Below, piece after piece: positions 40,889 to 48,941 of a DNA stretch of 64,000 bases. Below the pieces are notes generated by a model. The model saw nothing but the letters and a program-made list of their open reading frames with translations. It was not told the DNA's origin and ran no database searches. The DNA is from Pseudoramibacter alactolyticus ATCC 23263 (GTDB taxonomy: Bacteria; Bacillota; Clostridia; Eubacteriales; Eubacteriaceae): assembly GCF_000185505.1 (NCBI RefSeq), contig NZ_GL622359.1, positions 1,918,820 to 1,982,819 on the forward strand, in the 5' to 3' direction. How positions within the stretch are numbered: the stretch's first letter is position 1; each line of letters opens with the position of its first letter. Position numbers and translations under genes: made by a program.

Positions 40889-41467
40889 ATGGACCAACCG
40901 ATTAAAAATGAACCGATGGATGCGAAGGCCGTGGCCGAGGCGATTGATACCGGAAGGCCTTTGCCGGACATCGCGTTTCGCGTCCAGATGACGGTGCCGG
41001 CGCTCTTTGATTTTTATTTGTTTCACGCCTATTCCAAGGCGTCGGGCTTTGCCGCGAATGTGCTGGGGCTCGCCGTGGCGTTTGTCGGTGTTTTCCGGTA
41101 TGTGAACGCCGGGATCGGCGCGGTGGCCTGCGGCCTTTATATTGCCGTGGCCATCGTCTTTCTGGGGTACACGCCGCTGACCCTGCAGTGGCGCGCGCGA
41201 AAAGCCATGCGCGAAAGCCGTTATCGTTTGCCGGTTCGGATGACATTTTCCGAAAAGTGTGGTATTATTGGCGAGCAGGGAACAAACAGGAGGATCTATC
41301 CGTGGAGCGAGATGCGCCGAGCTGTGGTCACGCCGAAAACCATCGGCATTTACCTCGACAATGATGAGGCGATTGTGATTCCGAAGGGCGATTTCGGCGA
41401 TCAGTTTGTCCCCGCATTTACGATGATCACCAGGCAATTAGGCCTGAAAAACGTCAGGATGCAATAA
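40889..41467 (+). CDS. membrane protein with YcxB-like C-terminal domain
   Basis: The 192-residue product has a soluble N-terminus, two hydrophobic helices around residues 60-105 (GFAANVLGLAVAFVGVF and CGLYIAVAIVFLGY), and a C-terminal PH-like region (FSEKCGIIGEQGTNRRIYPW, YLDNDEAIVIPKGDFGDQF) matching the YcxB-like domain. Function unknown. It lies 42 bases after the permease and 12 bases before the DeoR gene, so it may share the transcript, though the family is not tied to sugar uptake. Confidence 0.65.
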   Translation: MDQPIKNEPMDAKAVAEAIDTGRPLPDIAFRVQMTVPALFDFYLFHAYSKASGFAANVLGLAVAFVGVFRYVNAGIGAVACGLYIAVAIVFLGYTPLTLQWRARKAMRESRYRLPVRMTFSEKCGIIGEQGTNRRIYPWSEMRRAVVTPKTIGIYLDNDEAIVIPKGDFGDQFVPAFTMITRQLGLKNVRMQ

Positions 41468-41479
41468 CAGGGGAAAAAG

Positions 41480-42253
41480 TTGGACGAGAAAAAGATCAGA
41501 ATTCTTCAAATGCTGCAGCAAAAGGGCCGGGTCAGCGTTAAGGAACTCAGCCGGGAACTGGCGTGTTCTGCGGTCACGGTCCGGACAAAGATCAAGGAGC
41601 TGAGCGAAGCGGGTCAGCTGATCCGCGTTCACGGCGGCGCCTTGCGCGCCGACGAAGGACAGGAAGATTTTGATCGGAAGTATCATGGCCGGCATATTCA
41701 TCAGCATGTGGCGGAGAAAAAAAGCATCGCGGCCTGTGCTTATCGCTACATCGAGGATCAGGACATCATCTTATTGGACGATTCGACCACCTGTTTTTAT
41801 CTGGCCCTGTTCATTAAAGCGCACCCGGAAAAAAATGTGGCGGTTGTGACCAATTCGCTGGCCTCGGCCAATGAGCTGGCCAACCTTTCGCACGTAGAGC
41901 TTTATATGATCGGCGGCAATGTCGGCGGTTTTTTGCCGGCGACGATGGGAGAATTGGCCGAAAAGAGCATTGCCGGCTTCAAGGTGGAGAAAGCCTTCAT
42001 CGGTGTGCACAGCATCAATTTTGAGATCGGCCTGACATCCATCGCGGCGCCGCAGATGCAGATTAAGCAGGCGATCCTCCGGACGGCGGACCAGGTGTAT
42101 GTCCTGGCGGACAGCAGCAAATTCGGCAACGGTTATTTTTCGGTTATCTGCCCGATGGACGAGGTGCATCAGATCATCACCGACAATCGCATTTCCGAAA
42201 GCAACCGCCAAAAGGCCGAGGCACTGCATATTCAGATGGTGATTGCCGAATAG
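41480..42253 (+). CDS. DeoR-family transcriptional regulator
   Basis: The 257-residue regulator has the DeoR N-terminal winged helix (IRILQMLQQKGRVSVKELSR, CSAVTVRTKIKEL, LIRVHGGALRADE) and the sugar-phosphate-sensing domain (IILLDDSTTCFYLA, VVTNSLASANELA, VYVLADSSKFGNGYF). The start is TTG behind AGGGGAAAA. Its place at the end of the second acid-sugar operon makes it the likely repressor, with a phosphorylated pathway intermediate as inducer. Confidence 0.87.
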   Translation: MDEKKIRILQMLQQKGRVSVKELSRELACSAVTVRTKIKELSEAGQLIRVHGGALRADEGQEDFDRKYHGRHIHQHVAEKKSIAACAYRYIEDQDIILLDDSTTCFYLALFIKAHPEKNVAVVTNSLASANELANLSHVELYMIGGNVGGFLPATMGELAEKSIAGFKVEKAFIGVHSINFEIGLTSIAAPQMQIKQAILRTADQVYVLADSSKFGNGYFSVICPMDEVHQIITDNRISESNRQKAEALHIQMVIAE

Positions 42254-42334
42254 TGGCCGGCATTAAAAAATAACTTTAACGACAAAATATTTTTTGGTAA
42301 AGTATTAATTTATAATCTGAAGAATGCATCAAAT

Positions 42335-42420
42335 AGGGGGAGTCCGCTGGCGCGGGCTGAGAAAAAACCAGCAAGGTTTTGACCCACAACCTGATTTGGA
42401 TCATGCCAACGTAGGGAAAA
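42335..42420 (+). promoter_or_regulatory. TPP riboswitch controlling thiD
   Basis: Plus-strand THI-box core in order: AGGGGGAGTCC, GGGCTGAGA, GACCC, ACCTGATTTGGATCATGCC and AACGTAGGGA. A TATAAT box lies at 42311-42316. A terminator follows immediately. Confidence 0.93.
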
Positions 42421-42436
42421 AATTGAAAAAATTTTT

Positions 42437-42466
42437 AACGCAGGCATGTGGGCGCCTGCGTTTTTT
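42437..42466 (+). terminator. riboswitch-controlled intrinsic terminator
   Basis: AACGCAGGC and GCCTGCGTT form a 9-bp stem around ATGTGGGC, followed by TTTTT, directly downstream of the TPP aptamer. Confidence 0.88.
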
Positions 42467-42577
42467 AATGGGCGGCCATGAACCGATCAGGCGATAACTG
42501 CGGCGTGGGAGTCACCGTGCGCTGCGGGAAAGCTTTAGATGCGGCATCAAGAAGAGATGATTTTAAGGAGGCATTGC

Positions 42578-43390
42578 ATGAAAATAGCATTGACGATCGC
42601 AGGCTCGGACACCGGCGGCGGCGCCGGTATCCAGGCGGATTTGAAGACGATGACCCTCAATGGGGTTTATGCGATGAGCGCCGTTACGGCGCTCACCGCC
42701 CAGAACACCACCGGCGTCACGGCCATCATGGACGTGACACCTGGCTTTCTTGGGCAGGAGCTCGACGCGGTTTTTACGGATATTTTCCCCGACGCGGTGA
42801 AAATCGGCATGGTTTCGTCGGCGCGGCTGATTGCTGTGATCGCCGAGAAATTAAAAGCCTACCGGGCGCGGCATATCGTGCTCGATCCGGTGATGGTGGC
42901 GACTTCCGGCGCGAAGCTTTTGCAGGATGAGGCCATCGTCACGTTAAAGGCTGAATTGCTGCCTTTAGCCGAGGTGATCACCCCCAATATCCCTGAGGCA
43001 CAGATTCTGGCCGAAATGCCCATCGAGACACCGGCCGCCATGGAACACGCCGCAGCGAAAATCGGCGAGCATTACGGCTGCGCTGTCCTGGTCAAGGGTG
43101 GCCATCGCGTAAACGACGCCAACGATCTGCTCTGGCAGGAGGGGCGATTGCGCTGGCTTAACGGGCGGCGCATCGACACCGCCAATGCCCATGGCACGGG
43201 CTGCACCTTGTCGTCGGCCATCGCGGCAAATCTGGCCAAGGGCTTTGCGCTGGCAGAATCGTCGGCGCGGGCCAAGGCTTACCTGGTTGGCGCGCTGGCG
43301 GACGGTCTCGATTTGGGGCAGGGCTTCGGCCCGATGAATCACGCCTTTGACATCAAGGCGGCGTATCGTGAGGAGGCCCCGGCTGAATGA
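42578..43390 (+). CDS. thiD: hydroxymethylpyrimidine/phosphomethylpyrimidine kinase
   Basis: The 270-residue kinase has TIAGSDTGGGAGIQADLKTM at the N-terminus, VLDPVMVATSGAKLL, NIPEAQILAEM, VLVKGGHR and the anion hole HGTGCTLSSAIAANLAKG. It phosphorylates HMP twice to HMP-diphosphate for thiamine synthesis or salvage. AAGGAGG precedes the ATG. It is under the TPP riboswitch and was co-transcribed with the now broken cytX. Confidence 0.94.
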   Translation: MKIALTIAGSDTGGGAGIQADLKTMTLNGVYAMSAVTALTAQNTTGVTAIMDVTPGFLGQELDAVFTDIFPDAVKIGMVSSARLIAVIAEKLKAYRARHIVLDPVMVATSGAKLLQDEAIVTLKAELLPLAEVITPNIPEAQILAEMPIETPAAMEHAAAKIGEHYGCAVLVKGGHRVNDANDLLWQEGRLRWLNGRRIDTANAHGTGCTLSSAIAANLAKGFALAESSARAKAYLVGALADGLDLGQGFGPMNHAFDIKAAYREEAPAE

Positions 43391-43970
43391 GTCAAAGGGA
43401 ACCACCGGCTTTCAAAACGGCTTGATCTGGTTTGGTGCGGCGGTATCCATCGCCGAGATTTTAACGGGGACCTATTTTGCGCCGCTGGGTTTTGGCCGAG
43501 GGTTTCTGGCCATTGTCATCGGGCACGTTATCGGCTGCGGTCTTTTCTTTTTGGCGGGACTCATCGGCGGGTGTACTCGGCGCTCGGCCATGGAGACGGT
43601 GAAGATGAGTTTCGGATAGTGGGGCGGCCTGCTTTTCGCGGCGCTTAATGTGCTGCAGCTGGCAGGGTGGACAGCCATCATGATTTACGATGGCGCCCAG
43701 GCGACCGGCGGCATTTTTGCCGTGGGGCATTGGGTGTGGTGCCTCGTGATCGGCGGGCAGATTGCGGATTTCTTTATTTTAAAGCGCGACCGTTGGGACG
43801 CGGCCGTCGACTGGCGAAGCCTTGCGATCTGGGCGGTGGGATTTGTGTCCTACCGGCTTTTGATGCGGGCGGATATTTCCGTGGGCAGTACCCTGCCGGC
43901 CATGGCGCTGACCATCGCCTTGTGTTGGGTCGTGCACCGGGCATCGGGCCGGCATCAGGCGCATCGATAA
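43368..43970 (+). pseudogene. cytX: CytX-like hydroxymethylpyrimidine transporter, stop codon and deletion
   Basis: The frame reads GLIWFGAAVSIAEILTGTYF, APLGFGRGFLAIVIGHVIGC, METVKMSFG, then an in-frame TAG (43617-43619). It resumes WGGLLFAALNVLQLAGWTAI, MIYDGAQATGG, and jumps to QIADFFILKRDRWDAAVDW and ISVGSTLPAMALTIALCW, the C-terminal part of nucleobase/cation symporter-1 proteins. CytX is about 400 residues; roughly half is missing. The start, perhaps GTG at 43368, overlaps thiD. Its position after thiD under the TPP riboswitch supports the assignment. Confidence 0.78.
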
Positions 43971-43980
43971 ACAACCAACT

Positions 43981-44007
43981 AAAAAAGCCGAAACAATGCT
44001 TCGGCTT
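43981..44007 (+). terminator. possible terminator after cytX remnant
   Basis: AAGCCGAA and TTCGGCTT form an 8-bp stem around ACAATGC. The following sequence (CAGACTG) has no T-run, so termination would be weak on this strand; A-rich flanks suggest it may act on the minus strand. Confidence 0.4.
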
Positions 44008-44091
44008 CAGACTGAAGACAAAGTGGGGGACTCGCGATTCCACTTTTCTGGTAATGTATTATTGCTAATCCGAGAAATTAAAAGCCTCTAA

Positions 44092-44466
44092 TCAGGCCAT
44101 TCTTACTTCCCGTTTTGCCTTCATTAATAGATCTGTTCCTTGGAACCGACGTGTGTAATTCTTTCCAAGGGTCGAAAAATGCGGCACAGCATCGTACAAA
44201 TCTAAATCCAGGAACTGTAGACCATGTTGGCCTTCAACGCTTTGATTGTCTGACGCCGGCTTGATACCATCAAGATATTGGATAAAGGGAACCTTAATTA
44301 ACGCAGCAGGATCGATACTGGGACGACCCATAGAATCGGAATATTTATCCTGGACCAACCCATAAGTGAAGGGCCAGTTAATTGCCTTGTCTACGTGCGC
44401 AACAACAAAAAAATCCACGGCTTTTACCGTGGACTTTGTCTGTAGTCTGAGACCATTGCCAAGCAA
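44092..44466 (-). pseudogene. transposase fragment, IS1182-like
   Basis: The open frame contains VDKAINWPFTYGLVQDKYSD, MGRPSIDPAALIKVPFIQYL, LDLDLYDAVPHFSTLGKNYT and RRFQGTDL, which match the N-terminal part of IS1182-type DDE transposases (GRPSIDP, D-DPVPDHSTFSKNR, RF-GTD). The catalytic domain is missing and the 5' end runs into terminator-like hairpins. I see no terminal inverted repeats, so element borders are unknown. Confidence 0.65.
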
Positions 44467-44476
44467 TGGTCTTTTT
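44449..44476 (+). terminator. hairpin with T-run near the IS remnant
   Basis: AGACCATTGC-CAA-GCAATGGTCT is a perfect 10-bp stem followed by TTTTG on the plus strand. A second stem (TCCACGG/CCGTGGA) lies at about 44415-44435, with a T-run on the minus strand. Confidence 0.6.
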
Positions 44477-44487
44477 GTTTGCCGGTA

Positions 44488-45285
44488 TCACGGCTTGAAA
44501 TTTTGGCGCTGCCTGCGGATGGCAGCTAAAGCGGCGTTGTAGTCGGCGAGCAGGCTGCGGTCGGCAGCGCTGTCGCTCACGGGGCTCAGCGTATTGCCGG
44601 CTTTGGCCGACTGCATCCAGCCGTCGAGTTGTTTGGTTTGCGCTTTGCTGAAACGGTGGGACTCGCCGTCCATGCGTTCCTGGAAGTGCAGCCGGGTGAT
44701 ACGGCCGTGCCGGTAGCGGATGCGCAGTTCGCAGGTAATGCCGGCGGCATTTGGCGAAGAAAGCGTCGCTGTGTAGGTGCGGGCGGGGGAAATGACGGCT
44801 GGCGAAGTGTCGGCGTCGGCGCTTTTGCGAAGGGCAGCCCGGGCGAGGCGGCGAAAGGTGCCGCTGGTCTCCGTCGCGCCGGTCACGGTGTCGACCTGGG
44901 GATCCTGATGTGCGATCAGATCGCGGATCAGCTGCTGGCGCAGGGCTGCGGTGCTTTGGATGGTTTTGTTTTTGAGCCAGGGCAGAGCGGATTCGGCCTT
45001 GGCGGCGCCGTCGGGCCTGCGTTCGGCAAAGATTGCCCGGGTGATGATGCCGTCGCGGACGGTGAGGATGAGCTGCTGGCCGAAGCCATGGGTGTCAGTG
45101 GTGTCGGTGACGGCCGCGTAACGCCCGTCGCGATAGTCAGATCGTTTTCCCGGGGAGATCACGCCGGCCTCGCGGTTGATGGGGCGGCTGCCCAGATGGA
45201 TCGCGCTGCAGCCGGAGGCCGCGAGGCAAAGCGCGATAGCCGCGATGGCGGCGCACCATCGGCGCGCATAGTGGGCATGGCGCAT
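44488..45285 (-). CDS. FMN-binding domain lipoprotein
   Basis: The 265-residue protein has a signal with lipobox AASGC at residue 26. A first FMN-binding domain spans about residues 50-155 (YRDGRYAAVTDTTDTHGFGQ, VDTVTGATETSGTFRRLARA with the flavinylated Thr) and a second, degenerate one lies at 165-230 (YTATLSSPNAAGITCELRI). It would sit outside the membrane, with FMN covalently attached by ApbE, as in extracellular electron-transfer or Na+-Nqr/Rnf-type components; no ApbE is in the window. It follows the pyrophosphatase gene by one base. Confidence 0.8.
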   Translation of the reverse strand: MRHAHYARRWCAAIAAIALCLAASGCSAIHLGSRPINREAGVISPGKRSDYRDGRYAAVTDTTDTHGFGQQLILTVRDGIITRAIFAERRPDGAAKAESALPWLKNKTIQSTAALRQQLIRDLIAHQDPQVDTVTGATETSGTFRRLARAALRKSADADTSPAVISPARTYTATLSSPNAAGITCELRIRYRHGRITRLHFQERMDGESHRFSKAQTKQLDGWMQSAKAGNTLSPVSDSAADRSLLADYNAALAAIRRQRQNFKP

Positions 45286-45286
45286 G

Positions 45287-46927
45287 TTACAAGAGGGCAG
45301 CGGCGTTCATCAGCGGCGGCACCACCTGTTTTTTGCGGGAGAACATTCCCGGGAAAAACTGGCTGATGTCCTCGTCCTCGATGCCAAAGGCCTCGTGCGC
45401 GAGTTCGCGGTGCTTGCCGGCCACCAGCAGCTCCGAGCCGCCGAGCACAATGTCGGTCACCATCAAAATGGCAAGATCCGTGTCATCTGCCTCACAGTTG
45501 GCCTGCATCTGATCGAGCAGCGCCTGCAAATGTTCGAACAGGGCCTTGTAGTCGCCGGTGTTGATCTGGGAAACGGCGACTTTGTAGTCTCCCATGGTGA
45601 AGATTTTGCGATCGGCGCCGATGATCTGCTGAACGCTCATATCGCTGAGGTTGGAGCCGGCGATGAGCATTTTGCGGCCGTATTCCTTCACGTTGACGCC
45701 GGCGATGGCCCCGAGCTGCTGTGCCGCGGCACGGTCCTGATCGGTGCAGGTCGGCGAATTGAAGAGCAGCGTGTCGGAGATGATGGCGGAAAGCAAAAGC
45801 CCGGCGATGGCCTTCGGGATGAGCAGCTCTTTTTCGTTGAACATCTTGGTGATGATGGTGCAGGTGCAGCCCACCGGTTCGACGCGCATATAAAGGGGGG
45901 CGGCCGTAGCGATTTCAGCGATGCGGTGGTGGTCGATGACCTCGGCGATTTCGGCATCGTCAAGGCCGGCGATGGACTGGGTGCGTTCGTTGTGGTCGAC
46001 GAGGATCACCCTTTTGCGGCCGAAATCGATCAGCGAACTTTTGGTGATGGTGGCGATAACGCGTCCGTTTTCATCCACGACGGGAAAGCGGCTGTGGGAC
46101 GAAGAGACCATATTGCTTTTGACATCTTCCAAGGTTTCGGACAGCATGAAGAACTCGACCGCATCCCGGTTGATGTAGCGTTTGATGGGGATCCCCTGGG
46201 ACAAGAGGCGAATCACCTGGAAGGGGCGCTTGTGGGTGAGGATGACAAGCCCGTCATAGTTGCGCGGAATCGGCGGCGTGGTGCCGGCGGGCGTGTCCGA
46301 CACGATGATGGTGCGGCTGCCGAAGGTAAAGGCCTGGCGCAGGGCGCCGTCGTTGGCGGTGGTCAGGATGATGTCTTCCGGGCGCAGCATGGCATCCTTG
46401 GCGAGCTGGGAATTATCGTAAAGATTGCCGGTGATGACGGCGGCGCCGTTGTCGCCGACCACCCGGGCTTCCAGCAGGTCGATGATGTTCTGGTAGGGTG
46501 TCTCGGCGCGTTTGAGAAAATCTTCGGTGAAAGAATCGGTGTAGGCATGCATGATGTCCGGCAGCGAGACGATGCCGATAAGCTTCTGATCCGCGTCGAC
46601 CACCGGCAGGGAACGGCCGGGGTTGTCGATGATTAAAGCCATGGTTTTGTAGACCGAGGCGTCTTCGGTGACCATGGCGCTGTTGTTGAAGTTGATGTCC
46701 GAAACCTGAGGCTTCACGCTTTTGATGAGTTGCGGCGCCTCGACGTCAAAGGTGTCAAGGACAAATTGGGTTTCTTTGTTGACAGGGCCGAGACGGCAGG
46801 CCACGATGTTCTCGTCGCCGACCGCTTTTTTATAGGCGGTGTAGGCCAGCGCGGCACAGATCGAATCCGTGTCCGGTTTTTGATGGCCGAAGACATAGGT
46901 TTTGGCGGTTTGAATCGGTTGTGACAT
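45287..46927 (-). CDS. ppaC: manganese-dependent inorganic pyrophosphatase with CBS-DRTGG insert
   Basis: The 546-residue enzyme has the DHH-family motifs FGHQKPDTDSICAALAY, VDHNERTQSI and EVIDHHRIAEI for Mn binding, and a C-terminal DHHA2 domain (LSDMSVQQIIGADRKIF). Between residues about 70 and 300 lies an insert of two CBS domains around a DRTGG domain (VTEDASVYKTMALIIDNPGR, GDNGAAVITGN), which in relatives binds adenine nucleotides and tunes activity. It hydrolyses PPi to phosphate in the cytoplasm. It is first of a two-gene unit with the FMN lipoprotein. Confidence 0.93.
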   Translation of the reverse strand: MSQPIQTAKTYVFGHQKPDTDSICAALAYTAYKKAVGDENIVACRLGPVNKETQFVLDTFDVEAPQLIKSVKPQVSDINFNNSAMVTEDASVYKTMALIIDNPGRSLPVVDADQKLIGIVSLPDIMHAYTDSFTEDFLKRAETPYQNIIDLLEARVVGDNGAAVITGNLYDNSQLAKDAMLRPEDIILTTANDGALRQAFTFGSRTIIVSDTPAGTTPPIPRNYDGLVILTHKRPFQVIRLLSQGIPIKRYINRDAVEFFMLSETLEDVKSNMVSSSHSRFPVVDENGRVIATITKSSLIDFGRKRVILVDHNERTQSIAGLDDAEIAEVIDHHRIAEIATAAPLYMRVEPVGCTCTIITKMFNEKELLIPKAIAGLLLSAIISDTLLFNSPTCTDQDRAAAQQLGAIAGVNVKEYGRKMLIAGSNLSDMSVQQIIGADRKIFTMGDYKVAVSQINTGDYKALFEHLQALLDQMQANCEADDTDLAILMVTDIVLGGSELLVAGKHRELAHEAFGIEDEDISQFFPGMFSRKKQVVPPLMNAAALL

Positions 46928-46991
46928 GTTAATATCCCCCTTGGTAAAACCATTGTATCAAAAGGGCCGCGGTCGGGACAAGTCTCTTTGT

Positions 46992-47019
46992 TTGACCGCG
47001 TTTTTTTTTCTGATATAAT
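46992..47019 (+). promoter_or_regulatory. promoter of the rlmN-stp-pknB-rsgA-thiN operon
   Basis: TTGACC (46992-46997), 16-base T-rich spacer, TATAAT (47014-47019). Transcription would start about 5 bases before the rlmN ATG, so the leader is very short. Confidence 0.65.
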
Positions 47020-47028
47020 AGGGGCGAT

Positions 47029-48183
47029 ATGAAAAAAATGCAAGCGAAAATTCAGAATCGAATACCAGATACGGCGGCGCGGGATGGCGAAGCACCGGCG
47101 TTGCCTTTGGCCGACGAGAAAAATGGTGACGCCCCTTCAAACCTCTTCGGGCTCACGCTGGCCGGCTGCTCGGCGCTGATGCGGGATCTCGGTGAGCCTA
47201 AGTTTCGCGGCAGGCAGCTTTTTGAATGGCTTTATGGGAAGCGGGCGATGGCAGTTGACGCGTGCACCAATCTGCCGAAAAAGCTGCGGGAGACGCTAAA
47301 GACCCGCTGGATCATCGACTGGGGCGAGGTGCTTGGGGTGCAGGCCGACCTGGAGGACGGCACGAAGAAAATGCTGATCCGTCTGGCGGACGGCGAGTGC
47401 GTGGAGACGGTGCTCATGGCCTATGATTACGGCTATTCTTTGTGTGTGTCGAGCCAGGTGGGCTGCGCCATGGGCTGTGCCTTCTGCGCCTCGACCAAGG
47501 GCGGGCTGGTGCGAAACCTTACCGCCGGAGAAATGGCGGCCCAGATTGCCCTGGTCGAAGCTGCCGAGGGCGTCCGCATCAGCCGGGTGGTGGTGATGGG
47601 GATCGGCGAGCCCCTGGCCAATTACGACAATCTGCTGCGCTTTATTCAGATTCTCAACCAGGGCTTCGGCATCGGGATGCGCCGCATCACCGTTTCGACC
47701 TGCGGGATCGTGCCGATGATTGAGCGCTTGGCGGACGAAGCGCTTGAAATCAATCTGGCGATTTCACTGCATTCGCCGGATCAGGCCGTGCGGGAACAGA
47801 TCATGCCGGCGGCCCGGCGCTATCCACTGGATCGATTACTTAAGACTTGTAAAAATTATTTTAACAAAACCGGCCGGCGGGTCACGTTTGAGTACGCGCT
47901 GATGGCCGGCGTCAACGACCGGGACGAGGATGCCAAAGCTCTGATCGGGTTGTTCTCCGGCGAGAATGTGCACCTCAACCTGATTCGCCTCAATCCCATT
48001 ACAGACGGCCCTTTTGCCGGCAGTCAAAATGTAACGGGCTTCGCGAAGAAGTTGAAAACAGGCGGCATTAACTGTACAATAAGGAGAAGAATCGGGAAGA
48101 ATATTGATGCGGCCTGCGGCCAGCTGCGCCATCGGCAGGAACAGGCGGTCCCGATGGTGACAAAACCCAGAGGTGAAAGATGA
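47029..48183 (+). CDS. rlmN: 23S rRNA (adenine-2503-C2)-methyltransferase
   Basis: The 384-residue radical-SAM enzyme has the cluster motif CAMGCAFCAS, YGYSLCVSSQVG, VVVMGIGEPLANYDN, RRITVSTCGIVP and the C-terminal catalytic Cys in GGINCTIRRRIGKNIDAACG. It methylates A2503 of 23S rRNA and tRNA. An N-terminal extension of about 30 residues before LFGLTLAGC is not typical. The operon promoter is almost at its start, and it overlaps the next gene by four bases. Confidence 0.94.
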   Translation: MKKMQAKIQNRIPDTAARDGEAPALPLADEKNGDAPSNLFGLTLAGCSALMRDLGEPKFRGRQLFEWLYGKRAMAVDACTNLPKKLRETLKTRWIIDWGEVLGVQADLEDGTKKMLIRLADGECVETVLMAYDYGYSLCVSSQVGCAMGCAFCASTKGGLVRNLTAGEMAAQIALVEAAEGVRISRVVVMGIGEPLANYDNLLRFIQILNQGFGIGMRRITVSTCGIVPMIERLADEALEINLAISLHSPDQAVREQIMPAARRYPLDRLLKTCKNYFNKTGRRVTFEYALMAGVNDRDEDAKALIGLFSGENVHLNLIRLNPITDGPFAGSQNVTGFAKKLKTGGINCTIRRRIGKNIDAACGQLRHRQEQAVPMVTKPRGER

Positions 48184-48941
48184 AGTGTGCGTACTCCACA
48201 AATATAGGTGCGAAACGAAAAATTAACCAAGACTCCTATCTGGCGGCCAATATCGAAAAAGACGGCCAGACCTACTATATTTTTGCAGTGGCGGACGGCC
48301 TGGGTGGGCACCGCTCCGGGGAAATTGCCAGCCAGCTGGCCATCGACCGCATCAAGGAGCGTATTGCGGAAATCGAAGATTACAGTGATTACGAACAGGT
48401 CAATCACTTTGTGAACGCCATCAACCAGGAAATCATCCGGGAGGGCGTGGTGGATCCGGAACAGCTGGGCATGGCCACAACGCTGACCATGGCAGTGGTC
48501 AGAGGTCTCGATATGTACCTCTACCATATCGGGGACAGCCGGGCTTACCGCATTAACGCAATGGCGATCGAACAGCTGACCAAGGATCACTCTTTGGTGC
48601 AGGCGTTGATCGACCGCGGCCGCTTGACCACGAAGGAAGCCAAAGAGCATCCCCAGAAAAATATCATTACCCGGGCTTTGGGCACGGACGAAATCATCCG
48701 AACCGATTTGTTCGAATACAGGCTCTATCCCGGCGATGCCATTTTGCTGTGTTCCGATGGGCTGTACAACATGGTGCCCAACGAGGAGATTCAGCGAATT
48801 GTTATGGAGAATGGTATGGAAGAAGCGACGCGCAAGCTGGTGAATCTCGCCAATTATAACGGCGGCGACGACAATATTACCGTGATTATCTTCAGACCGG
48901 AAATGGAGCCGGCTGCAGCGTTGAAGGAGGAAGTGAAGTGA
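48180..48941 (+). CDS. stp: PP2C-type Ser/Thr phosphatase Stp/PrpC
   Basis: The 253-residue phosphatase shows the PPM motifs TNIGAKRKINQDSYLAANIE, VADGLGGHRSGEIAS, YHIGDSRAYRINA, LTKDHSLVQALIDRG, LLCSDGLYNMV and NGGDDNITVI, with the metal-binding aspartates present. It reverses phosphorylation by the PASTA kinase encoded next. It overlaps rlmN (ATGA) and the kinase (GTGA), so the three are translated in series. Confidence 0.93.
   Translation: MKCAYSTNIGAKRKINQDSYLAANIEKDGQTYYIFAVADGLGGHRSGEIASQLAIDRIKERIAEIEDYSDYEQVNHFVNAINQEIIREGVVDPEQLGMATTLTMAVVRGLDMYLYHIGDSRAYRINAMAIEQLTKDHSLVQALIDRGRLTTKEAKEHPQKNIITRALGTDEIIRTDLFEYRLYPGDAILLCSDGLYNMVPNEEIQRIVMENGMEEATRKLVNLANYNGGDDNITVIIFRPEMEPAAALKEEVK

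Noticed and set aside
40193..41437. 414-codon minus-strand frame opposite the KdgT-type permease and YcxB-like genes
   Set aside because: The translation is His/Arg-rich with no motif, typical of an antisense shadow of GC-rich genes.
45284..46636. 450-codon plus-strand frame opposite the pyrophosphatase gene
   Set aside because: Its frame mirrors the GC-rich third codon positions of ppaC; the minus strand has all DHH and CBS motifs.
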